Shown here: positions 7,665 through 14,706 of the stretch, piece after piece
Layout: each line of letters starts with the position of its first letter
Position numbering within the stretch: position 1 is the stretch's first letter
Source of the DNA: Bacteroidales bacterium
GTDB lineage: Bacteria; Bacteroidota; Bacteroidia; Bacteroidales; UBA932
DNA length: 20,274 bases
Direction: 5' to 3'
Assembly (NCBI GenBank): GCA_020026355.1
Contig: JAHHQP010000035.1
Coordinates: 1-20,274 of the forward strand
The notes under the pieces: model-generated
Seen by the model: only the letters and a program-made list of their open reading frames with translations
Database searches by the model: none
Told to the model about the DNA's origin: nothing
Program-made: the position numbers and the translations under genes

Positions 7665-8031
7665 GGCGGACATTACTGGAAAGAAGACTATGCAGCAGAA
7701 GAAAGATAATCTGAGAATGCCGCGCAAGACGGCCATGAGCATGGAGGAACTCGTCAGTGAGTATATCCGCCAGATGAAGCTTACCCCGAGGATGAATCGG
7801 GAACGGGTCTTCGCCGCCTGGGATGAAGCGTCCGGCGCCGGACGCTATACTGTCTCGAAATATTTCAACAACGGAACGTTATACTGTACCATCGGTTCAT
7901 CCATGGTCCGGAATCAGCTGTATTTCCAGAAGGATGTGATCCTGAAGGCCATGAATGAGATTCTGGAGCGCGATTCCCTTTTCGACGGCAGTCAGAAACA
8001 TGCTTATGTGGAATATTTAGTATTGAAGTGA
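7654..8031 (+). CDS. DUF721 family protein (DciA-like)
   Basis: Small protein of 125 aa at most, of the DUF721 family that includes DciA, the ancestral loader of the replicative helicase DnaB. The recognisable part, SMEELVSEYIRQMKLTPRMN...VFAAWDEASG...YTVSKYFNNGTLYCTIGSSMVRNQLYFQKDVILKAMNEIL, follows the family pattern: an amphipathic helix, a W-containing turn, then a KH-like domain with a surface-binding strand and a closing helix. The first possible ATG (7654) overlaps recF. Later in-frame ATGs at 7690 and 7717 (MPRKTAMSMEEL) are equally plausible, since the conserved region begins after the last of these. It is followed at once by pdxB. That it helps helicase loading is inferred from family and from the recF neighbour. 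Confidence 0.8.
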   Translation: MSDEADITGKKTMQQKKDNLRMPRKTAMSMEELVSEYIRQMKLTPRMNRERVFAAWDEASGAGRYTVSKYFNNGTLYCTIGSSMVRNQLYFQKDVILKAMNEILERDSLFDGSQKHAYVEYLVLK

Positions 8032-8036
8032 AAGAT

Positions 8037-9071
8037 ATGAAAATCGTAGCAGACAAGAATATTCCTTTTCTGGAAGGCGTTTTCGAGCCGTATGGTTTCG
8101 AAGTGGTCTATCTCGAGGGAAAGGAGATTTCCAGGACGGACGTCATGGACGCGGATGCCTTGATCATCAGGACCAGGACCCGTTGTGATGCGGAACTGCT
8201 GGAAGGGACGAAGGTCAAGGTCATCGCGACGGCGACGATCGGAACGGATCACATTGATTTCGATTATTGCAATTCTCATCAGATAGAAATCTGCAATGCT
8301 CGTGGCTGCAATGCCGGAGGCGTCCTGCAGTATGTGTTTTCCGCACTTTATGGGGCGGCCTCCAGGAAGGGGCTCCGCCTGGATGACTGTACCATGGGCA
8401 TCATCGGGGTCGGCAATGTCGGTCGGCGGGTGGAGCATCTGGCGGAATACCTGGGCTTCAAGGTACTCAAGTGTGATCCGCCGAGAGCGGCTGCGGAACA
8501 TCGGGACGATTTCTGCAGTCTGGAAGAATTGCTTGCCGGATCGGATGTCGTGACCATGCATACTCCGTTGAATGAGTCGACACGCGGGATGGCGAACGAG
8601 GCTTTCTTTGAAAGGGTGAAGCCTGGAGCCATCTTCATCAATGCTTCCCGGGGGGAGGTCGTGGTCGATGAGGCTTTGAAGCGTGCTGTTCCGAAACTGG
8701 GGGCCGTCATCATTGACACCTGGAACAATGAACCTCATGTCGACAAGGAACTGATGGATATGGTGGACATCGCGACTCCGCACATTGCCGGTTATTCCCT
8801 GCAAGGAAAACAGAACGGTACAGCTCTTGCAGTAAGAGCCGTAGCGAAATACTTCCATATCCCGGAACTGTACGATTTCGAGCCGGAAATTGAGGTCGAG
8901 GACCGGGAACCGGTGAAATTGGATCTGAAAGGTAAAAATCAGGGGGAGATAACAGCGATATTTCAATATAATTATCCTATATTTACGGATGACTTCATGT
9001 TCCGCCTCCATCCTGACAATTTCGAGAAGATGCGTTCAGAATACAATTACCGCAGGGAGGTCGTGATCTGA
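8037..9071 (+). CDS. pdxB: 4-phosphoerythronate dehydrogenase
   Basis: NAD-dependent 2-hydroxyacid dehydrogenase that oxidises 4-phospho-D-erythronate in the DXP-independent branch of pyridoxal-5'-phosphate (vitamin B6) synthesis. The start MKIVADKNIPFLEG and the C-terminal PdxB-specific extension (after the catalytic domain, about 260-344) separate it from SerA-type enzymes. The Rossmann motif is GVGNVG (about 124-129); the catalytic residues are Arg in NASRGE (205), Glu in NNEP (232) and His in TPHIAGYS (249). The frame is open from a GTG at 8028 that overlaps the previous stop, but the ATG at 8037 gives the standard N-terminus and is preferred (344 aa). It lies in the recF-DUF721-pdxB-DUF4301 run. 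Confidence 0.92.
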   Translation: MKIVADKNIPFLEGVFEPYGFEVVYLEGKEISRTDVMDADALIIRTRTRCDAELLEGTKVKVIATATIGTDHIDFDYCNSHQIEICNARGCNAGGVLQYVFSALYGAASRKGLRLDDCTMGIIGVGNVGRRVEHLAEYLGFKVLKCDPPRAAAEHRDDFCSLEELLAGSDVVTMHTPLNESTRGMANEAFFERVKPGAIFINASRGEVVVDEALKRAVPKLGAVIIDTWNNEPHVDKELMDMVDIATPHIAGYSLQGKQNGTALAVRAVAKYFHIPELYDFEPEIEVEDREPVKLDLKGKNQGEITAIFQYNYPIFTDDFMFRLHPDNFEKMRSEYNYRREVVI

Positions 9072-9101
9072 AAATGTTGAACCGCTAAAATATGACCGAA
9101 T

Positions 9102-10673
9102 ATGTTTACTAGAGAAGACATCCAGCAGATCGAGTCCAGAGGCTCTTCCGTAGAGACCGTAGAGACTCAGGTCGAGCGTTTCCGTCAAGGTTTCCCTTGG
9201 CTGAAGATACTTGCACCGGCTACTCCCGCACGGGGTATCCTGGTCCTTTCTGACGAAGAGCAGGAAGCTGCAGTGAAATATTATGAATCCGCTTCCATCC
9301 ATGGGAAGTGCAAGTTCGTTCCGGCTTCCGGTGCCGCATCCCGTATGTTCAAGGATCTTTTCGCCGGTCTGGAAACCTTGAAATCCGGCAAGACCTTGGC
9401 GGAAGATAGTCCTGCAGCCCGTTTCGTCGCTCAGATCTGCAAGTTCCCGTTCTATGATCCGCAGCTGTTCGGAACAGGTGAAGGCCCGGCTTATCAGCAG
9501 GCGGTACTGTACAAGACCTTGACTGATGAGGGCCTGTCTTACGGTTCCAGACCGAAAGGTGTGCTCAAATTTCACAGATACGAAAATGGGGAGATCAGGA
9601 CAGCTTTCGCAGAACATCTGGTCGAAGCCCAGAACTACATGAAGAATGAGGACGGTTCCGCCAATCTCGTCGTGACCATCTCTCCGGAGCACAGGACGCT
9701 TTTCGAAGAGGCTTATGCGGCTGTCAAGGCGGATTATGAAGCTCGTTACGGTGTGAGATACAACGTAACTTTCACGTATCAGGACAAGTCTACGGATACC
9801 GTGGCTGTGGATCTGGAGAACAGGCCTTTCCGTACGGAAGAGGATACTCTGCTTTTCCGTCCTGCCGGTCATGGTGCCCTGATTCATAATCTCAACGCGA
9901 TCGAGGATGAAGTGGTGTCCATCAAGAATATCGATAACGTTTCCAACGAACGTCTTCTTCCGATCACCGCGAAATGCAAGAAAGTGCTTCTGGGAAAGGC
10001 TCTGGAACTCCGTGACACGATCCATGGCTATCTGAGGGAGCTGGATGCTGTCTGCAGCGTCATCCCTGGTTCCCGCGCTTCCAGCATGATCTGCCCAGGT
10101 TATGATCCGGTATATGAAGACATCAACGTCACTGACCGGGCATTGGAGCTCTGTGATGATATCGAGGCGTTCCTCAGGGAGAAACTCTGCATCAATCTTC
10201 CGGAACCGAAGTCCGCAAAGGACAGAGTCAGGATGTTGCGTGCGAAACTGAACCGTCCTATCCGTGTCTGTGGTATGGTGAAGAACCAGGGAGAACCTGG
10301 CGGTGGCCCTTTCATCGTCGCTGAAAAGGATGGATCGACCTCTCTCCAGATTCTTGAAAGCGTACAGATCAATAAGCACGATGAGCAGGCTCGTACCGCT
10401 CTGGCATTGGCGACTCATTTCAATCCGGTCGATCTCGTCTGCTGTCTCCATGACTATACCGGCAGGAAATTCGACCTGCTCCAGTATGTGGATGAGGATG
10501 CCGGCTTCATCAGTTCCAAGAGCTATCAGGGCCGTGAATTGAAGGCGCTTGAACTTCCAGGACTCTGGAACGGAGCCATGAGCAACTGGAACACGCTTTT
10601 CGTGGAAGTTCCGCTTGAAACCTTCAATCCGGTCAAGGTCGTGCTCGACCTGCTCCGTCCGGCACATCAGTAG
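9102..10673 (+). CDS. DUF4301 family protein, nucleotidyltransferase-like
   Basis: Cytoplasmic-looking protein of 523 aa that fits DUF4301, a family largely confined to Bacteroidota and without known function. Several segments resemble sugar-nucleotide pyrophosphorylases: PASGAASRMFK (74-84) is like the Gly-rich nucleotide loop ending in SRM, RPKGVLKFH (150-158) like the PK(G)L/MP box, and RPAGHGAL (253-260) with VSIKNIDNV (272-280) like the GHG and N-x-D motifs of UTP-glucose-1-phosphate uridylyltransferases. These resemblances are by eye. It starts 30 bp after pdxB with no clear promoter between and is closed by a terminator, so it is probably the last gene of the recF run. A phosphosugar mutase that could supply a sugar-1-phosphate is encoded 1.5 kb away, in a separate unit. 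Confidence 0.75.
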   Translation: MFTREDIQQIESRGSSVETVETQVERFRQGFPWLKILAPATPARGILVLSDEEQEAAVKYYESASIHGKCKFVPASGAASRMFKDLFAGLETLKSGKTLAEDSPAARFVAQICKFPFYDPQLFGTGEGPAYQQAVLYKTLTDEGLSYGSRPKGVLKFHRYENGEIRTAFAEHLVEAQNYMKNEDGSANLVVTISPEHRTLFEEAYAAVKADYEARYGVRYNVTFTYQDKSTDTVAVDLENRPFRTEEDTLLFRPAGHGALIHNLNAIEDEVVSIKNIDNVSNERLLPITAKCKKVLLGKALELRDTIHGYLRELDAVCSVIPGSRASSMICPGYDPVYEDINVTDRALELCDDIEAFLREKLCINLPEPKSAKDRVRMLRAKLNRPIRVCGMVKNQGEPGGGPFIVAEKDGSTSLQILESVQINKHDEQARTALALATHFNPVDLVCCLHDYTGRKFDLLQYVDEDAGFISSKSYQGRELKALELPGLWNGAMSNWNTLFVEVPLETFNPVKVVLDLLRPAHQ

Positions 10674-10696
10674 GATTCAAGCCAATGAGATAAATG

Positions 10697-10728
10697 AAAG
10701 AAGAGGGCATCGGTCCTCTTCTTTTTTT
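10697..10728 (+). terminator. Intrinsic terminator after DUF4301
   Basis: AAAGAAGAGG (10697-10706) pairs perfectly with CCTCTTCTTT (10715-10724) around an eight-base loop and runs straight into seven T (10722-10728). It is a textbook rho-independent terminator 24 bp after the DUF4301 stop. The A-rich side also offers a weak terminator on the minus strand, but the minus-strand gene ahead of it ends at 10755. Confidence 0.9.
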
Positions 10729-10754
10729 CCTTTGCCGCAAACCCGTGCATCTGC

Positions 10755-12050
10755 CTAGCAGACGAAGATCAGGTTGCCGGCCTCATCGCTTTTCAAAGCA
10801 TAGAGGTGGGCGTCGTCACCGGAACCGGCTTTCAGCTTCTTCCTAAGTTCATCGGAGCTGATCGGCAGGTTGCGGGCTGTGATCTCGCAGTGCGGGAAAC
10901 GTGCACTCAAATCCTTGAAACTCCGCTTGTTGAAACCGAGCACTTCTCGGATCGGCTTGAGCTTGCCGAGCCCTTCCAGCTGTTTCTGTCTTTCCGGTGA
11001 AATACTGGAGGAAACCAGGTAATAATGGGTGGATTTTCCGAGTTTGTACAGACCGAAGGCATCGCTGACCTGGTTGAACAGACCGGCTTTCATCAGGGCT
11101 TTGCCCGGCTCGAAAAGATGCCAACCTTCCGTAGGACCTTCCGACATGCTTTCCAGCAGCGATGCCGGTGCGATTTCCGCAACCGCTGTCTGTTCCGCCG
11201 TGACCGGACAACGGTAGATGCTGCCGGATTCGTAGAGGATCAGATCGTAGCTTCCTTTCCATTCTCTGTCTATCCAGATGAGCAGTTCCTTGCATTCTCC
11301 GCCAGATGAAACGACATGGACTTCCCGGCATCGATTTCCCAGCTGTTCCGTTATTTTAGAGATGTCCGCCATCGGTGACAGTTTCAGCAGCAGGTGGCCG
11401 GTGCATTCCCAAAGTTCGTCCAGCAGTCCCAGCACATCCGGAGTGCAGTCTTCCAGCAGGAAAACCTTGCGGCCGCCTTCTCCTCTACGGGCCGGATCCA
11501 TGAAGATGATGTCCGGGTGGAAATCTTTCAGCAGATCGGCAGGACTGAGGTAGGGCAGACCTGCCCGGGCGGCCACTTCCGCCGGGGCGACAGCCAGGTT
11601 GCTGACCTTGACGTTCCGCGCTTCCAGCACTTCGAAATTATGACGGGCTGCCCGAGCCAGGATCGGCTGCATCTCGTTGTAGAGCACGGCTTCCGCCTGA
11701 CGGGAGAAATACCAGCTGTCCACACCGAGTCCACCGGTGAGGTCAGCGATCCTCCAGCCGTCTTTACCCGCTTCTTTTCCGATGATGGAGACGTCTGCGA
11801 TATGTGCGGCAACTTTCGCTTTATAGGCAGCTGTCTCATCACTGCTGCATTGCTCGGCAGACAGGGGGAGTGGACAGATGAGGGCCGGATCTTCTGCCCA
11901 TCTTGCTACTTTCCCTTTCAGTTTCCGGCGGCTGATGATGCAGTCTACGGCAGCGGAAACATCAATCTCTGGCCATCTGCTCCTGTTCAGCAGCAGTTTC
12001 GTGATCTCATCTTCGGCATGCTCGGTGACAAATGTGACAAACTCATTCAT
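10755..12050 (-). CDS. Class I SAM-dependent methyltransferase with THUMP-like C-terminal domain
   Basis: Predicted methyltransferase of 431 aa. The N-terminal helical part (1-95) is followed by SAM motif I, IADLTGGLGV (101-110), the acidic loop YNEMQP, and the catalytic-type motif IIFMDPARRG (181-190), a DPAR variant of the D/N-PP-Y motif. The C-terminal about 90 residues (KPIREVLGFNKRSFKDLS to the end) match the THUMP-like domain found on this family in Bacteroidota. That architecture suggests an RNA, probably rRNA or tRNA, substrate, but the target base is not known to me. It is transcribed alone on the minus strand, divergent from the phosphoglucomutase gene, each with its own -7 element. 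Convergent with DUF4301. Confidence 0.83.
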   Translation of the reverse strand: MNEFVTFVTEHAEDEITKLLLNRSRWPEIDVSAAVDCIISRRKLKGKVARWAEDPALICPLPLSAEQCSSDETAAYKAKVAAHIADVSIIGKEAGKDGWRIADLTGGLGVDSWYFSRQAEAVLYNEMQPILARAARHNFEVLEARNVKVSNLAVAPAEVAARAGLPYLSPADLLKDFHPDIIFMDPARRGEGGRKVFLLEDCTPDVLGLLDELWECTGHLLLKLSPMADISKITEQLGNRCREVHVVSSGGECKELLIWIDREWKGSYDLILYESGSIYRCPVTAEQTAVAEIAPASLLESMSEGPTEGWHLFEPGKALMKAGLFNQVSDAFGLYKLGKSTHYYLVSSSISPERQKQLEGLGKLKPIREVLGFNKRSFKDLSARFPHCEITARNLPISSDELRKKLKAGSGDDAHLYALKSDEAGNLIFVC

Positions 12051-12080
12051 GAAACAGTTGAATAATGTTCTTTACGCTTG

Positions 12081-12088
12081 CAAAATTA
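12081..12088 (-). promoter_or_regulatory. -7 element for the THUMP-like methyltransferase gene
   Basis: Minus-strand TAATTTTG fits TAnnTTTG and lies 31 bp before the ATG at 12050. No TTG at -33 was found, so only the -7 half is supported. Confidence 0.5.
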
Positions 12089-12110
12089 GGGTTTTTCCTA
12101 TATTATTTGC

Positions 12111-12118
12111 TATTTTTG
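12111..12118 (+). promoter_or_regulatory. -7 element for the phosphoglucomutase gene
   Basis: TATTTTTG fits TAnnTTTG; a start near 12124 would leave a leader of about 60 nt before the ATG at 12187. The region is AT-rich, so chance matches are more likely here; no -33 TTG is seen. Confidence 0.45.
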
Positions 12119-12186
12119 TAGATTATGCGGAGCAAAACCGTGACGAATGACCGATATAATTGAAAATAAGATTAATACTTCAGAAT

Positions 12187-13848
12187 ATGGAAAAAGATTT
12201 CAGACAGGTCGTCCAAAGTTGGTTGGACGGCAATTTCGATGAAGAGACTAAACAGCAGATCCGTGACCTCCAGGCCAATGATCCGGTAGGTCTTGAAGAT
12301 GCATTCTACCGTAATCTCGAGTTCGGTACAGGTGGACTCCGCGGCATCATGGGAGTCGGAACGAACCGTATGAACAAGTATACGGTCGGCATGGCTACCC
12401 AGGGTCTTGCCAATTACTTGAAGAAGAGTTGCGAAGGCGAACTGAAAGTCTGCATTTCTTTCGATAGCCGCAACAACAGCCATGAGTTCGCGAAGATCAC
12501 GGCCAATGTGCTTTCAGCGAACGGAATCCATGTCTATATCTTCGATTGTCTCCACCCGATCGCTCTGATGAGTTATTCTGTCAGGGACAAGAAGGCCAAT
12601 GCCGGCATCATGATCACGGCTTCCCATAATCCGAAAGAGTACAACGGCTACAAGGTATTCTGGAATGACGGAGCTCAAGTCATTCCACCTCACGACAAGA
12701 ACATTGTCGCGGAGGTCGCCAAGATCACTGACCCGTCCATGGTGAAGTTCGAGCCGGGTGAAGGTGCAGGCAAGATCGAGATCATGAGTCATGAAATGGA
12801 TGAGAAATACCTTGATTCCATGATGACCTTGACGCTTTCTCCGGAAGCACGTGAACGTCACAGTGACCTCAAGATCGTCTATACGCCTATTCATGGATCC
12901 GGTGTCCGCATCGTTCCAGAGATTCTCGGCAGACTCGGATTCAAGAATATCTACCATGTTCCGGAGCAGGATATCGTCGATGGAAACTTCCCGACCGTGA
13001 TGTCCCCGAATCCGGAGGAACCATCCGCCCTGGCCATGGCCATCAAGGTCGCTGACGAAAAGAAGGCGGATCTCGTGATGGCAACGGATCCGGATGCTGA
13101 CCGTATCGGTATCGCTGTCCGCGACAATGAGGGCAAGATGGTGCTGCTCAACGGTAACCAGACCGGTTCTATCCTCATGTACTATATCCTGACCCGTTGG
13201 AAAGAGTCGGGCAAGCTTTCAGACAAGAACTATTGCGTGAAGACCATCGTGACTACAGAACTGATGAGTGCCATCTGCGCGAAATTCGGCGTGAAGATCT
13301 ACGATGTGCTGACCGGTTTCAAATACATCGCTGACATCGTCAGAAAGAATGAGGGCAAGGGCCAGTTCATCTGCGGCGGTGAGGAAAGCTACGGCTTCAA
13401 TGTCGGAGAGTTCGTCCGCGACAAGGATGCTCCTATCTCCTGCGCGATGGTGGCCGAGTGCGCTGCCTGGGCCGCAGATCATGGCAAGACACTCTACCAG
13501 CTTCTCCAGGACATCTACGCTGAGTTCGGTTACTACCGTGAGACCTTGACCTCTCTTGTCCGCAAGGGGAAGGCCGGTGTTGAGGAAATCGCGAAGATCA
13601 TGTCCGATATGCGTGCCAATGCTCCTAAGGAACTCGCTGGTTCACCAGTGGTCAAGGTCATCGACTACCTCAAACCGGAGGAAACTGGTCTTCCTTCTTC
13701 CAACGTCCTTCAGTATTTCAATGAGGCCGGAGACAAGGTGACTGTCCGTCCTTCCGGTACGGAGCCGAAGATCAAGTTCTACTTCGGTGCTCATGGCGCT
13801 GACGCAGATGCGAAATGCGCTGCACTGAAAGAGCAGTTCATAAAATAG
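12187..13848 (+). CDS. Phospho-sugar mutase (phosphoglucomutase/phosphomannomutase)
   Basis: Alpha-D-phosphohexomutase of 553 aa, of the long PGM2-like type common in Bacteroidota, interconverting hexose 1- and 6-phosphates. Domain order is clear: FGTGGLRG near residue 50, the phosphoserine loop MITASHNPKEYNGYK with the catalytic Ser at about 146, the metal loop TDPDADRIGI (about 300-309), the sugar-specificity loop CGGEESYG (about 396-403), and the phosphate-binding RPSGTEPKIKFY near the C-terminus. All key residues are present. The frame is open from an ATG at 12160, but the ATG at 12187 (MEKDFRQVVQSWL) gives the usual family N-terminus. It is a single-gene unit followed by a 42-bp palindrome. 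Whether glucose or mannose phosphate is preferred cannot be read from sequence; PGM2-type homologues also act on ribose/deoxyribose phosphates. Confidence 0.93.
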   Translation: MEKDFRQVVQSWLDGNFDEETKQQIRDLQANDPVGLEDAFYRNLEFGTGGLRGIMGVGTNRMNKYTVGMATQGLANYLKKSCEGELKVCISFDSRNNSHEFAKITANVLSANGIHVYIFDCLHPIALMSYSVRDKKANAGIMITASHNPKEYNGYKVFWNDGAQVIPPHDKNIVAEVAKITDPSMVKFEPGEGAGKIEIMSHEMDEKYLDSMMTLTLSPEARERHSDLKIVYTPIHGSGVRIVPEILGRLGFKNIYHVPEQDIVDGNFPTVMSPNPEEPSALAMAIKVADEKKADLVMATDPDADRIGIAVRDNEGKMVLLNGNQTGSILMYYILTRWKESGKLSDKNYCVKTIVTTELMSAICAKFGVKIYDVLTGFKYIADIVRKNEGKGQFICGGEESYGFNVGEFVRDKDAPISCAMVAECAAWAADHGKTLYQLLQDIYAEFGYYRETLTSLVRKGKAGVEEIAKIMSDMRANAPKELAGSPVVKVIDYLKPEETGLPSSNVLQYFNEAGDKVTVRPSGTEPKIKFYFGAHGADADAKCAALKEQFIK

Positions 13849-13859
13849 CATTGTCATTG

Positions 13860-13901
13860 TCGTCAGACAGCAGCATAGAATTCTATGCTGCTGTCTGACG
13901 A
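13860..13901. repeat. 42-bp perfect palindrome between convergent genes
   Basis: The left half TCGTCAGACAGCAGCATAGA (13860-13879) plus A is the exact reverse complement of the right half, meeting at GAATTC, with no mismatch and no fixed loop. As RNA it gives a stem of about 19 bp on either strand. It lies 12 bp after the phosphoglucomutase stop and 78 bp after the convergent deoxynucleoside kinase stop, so it probably ends or protects one or both transcripts. There is no T-run on either side, unlike the other terminators in this window. Confidence 0.9.
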
Positions 13902-13978
13902 AGTTCAGGATAATCCGTGATGTTGAAGCGTGAATCAGTCCGTGAACTGAAATTCGGCTTAATCAGAAAGACTGAAAT

Positions 13979-14590
13979 CTAGAACAGTCCGTAGAGCTGG
14001 GCGTCGATCTTGTCGGTGATGAGCGCGAAGTCTTCCGGGCGGTTTTCGAAATCGAGATCATCCGCTTCGATGGTCAGGACTTTTCCAGGATAATTCGCGA
14101 TCCAGTCATCATAGCGCTGATTGAGGTTCGTCAGATATTCGATGCTGATTCCTTTTTCGTATTCTCGTCCGCGTTTCTCGATCTGTGAAACCAGGTGCGG
14201 AATGGAAGATTTCAGATAGATCAGCAGGTCTGGAGCTTTCACCAGGGACATCATGAGGTTGAAGAGGTCCATGTAGGTCTGGAAATCGCGGTCGGACAGA
14301 TTCCCCATCGCTTTGTTGTTCGCGACGAAGATGTACACGCCTTCGAACAAGGTTCGGTCCTGCACGATCACTTCATCGGACTGGGCGATCTCCAGAACAT
14401 CCTTGAAACGTTGGGTCAGGAAATAGACTTCCAGGTTGAAAGACCATCTCTGGATGTCTTTGTAATAATCTTCCAGGTAAGGGTTATAGGTGACGGATTC
14501 GTATTTCGGAATCCATCCGTAGTGTTCGGAAAGTTTGCGGGTAAGTGTCGTTTTGCCGCAGCCGATGTTGCCAGCGATTCCTATGTGCAT
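13979..14590 (-). CDS. Deoxynucleoside kinase
   Basis: Deoxynucleoside kinase of the dNK/dGK/dAK family (203 aa), which phosphorylates deoxynucleosides at the 5' position for nucleotide salvage in the cytoplasm. The P-loop is GNIGCGKT (7-14), the catalytic-base region YESV has Glu31, the DRS-type motif is QDRTLFEGVYIF (77-88), and the arginine-rich lid is EKRGREYEKGI (138-148). This is the complete set for the family at its normal length. It lies just downstream of the terminator of the outer-membrane protein gene, so it probably has its own start signal, but only imperfect -7 matches are seen in the short gap. Base preference (dA, dG or dC) is not readable here. Confidence 0.9.
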   Translation of the reverse strand: MHIGIAGNIGCGKTTLTRKLSEHYGWIPKYESVTYNPYLEDYYKDIQRWSFNLEVYFLTQRFKDVLEIAQSDEVIVQDRTLFEGVYIFVANNKAMGNLSDRDFQTYMDLFNLMMSLVKAPDLLIYLKSSIPHLVSQIEKRGREYEKGISIEYLTNLNQRYDDWIANYPGKVLTIEADDLDFENRPEDFALITDKIDAQLYGLF

Positions 14591-14614
14591 GGTATATCCT
14601 TGTTTTTAGTCATT

Positions 14615-14645
14615 GAAAAAGGTCGGCACCATCAGATGCCGACCT
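14615..14645 (-). terminator. Intrinsic terminator after the Omp85-type gene
   Basis: AGGTCGGCA (14620-14628) pairs with TGCCGACCT (14637-14645) around an eight-base loop; on the minus strand five T follow (plus-strand A-run). It is about 60 bp after the outer-membrane protein stop and only 25 bp before the deoxynucleoside kinase ATG, so it separates the two genes. Confidence 0.82.
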
Positions 14646-14706
14646 GCTAAATTACCCAAATTTTTCGGGGCTGCCAAAATTTTCAGCCTTGACGGTAGAA
14701 TTTCTG

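Noticed and set aside
8004..9011. Long open frame of 335 codons opposite pdxB, and another of 543 codons (9036-10667) opposite DUF4301.
   Set aside because: Both are antisense shadows of well-recognised proteins; their translations show no family motifs and are His/Arg-rich in the way shadow frames often are.
14657..14664. CAAATTTT as a minus-strand -7 element for the deoxynucleoside kinase gene.
   Set aside because: Imperfect match, no -33 element, and it would lie upstream of the terminator hairpin.
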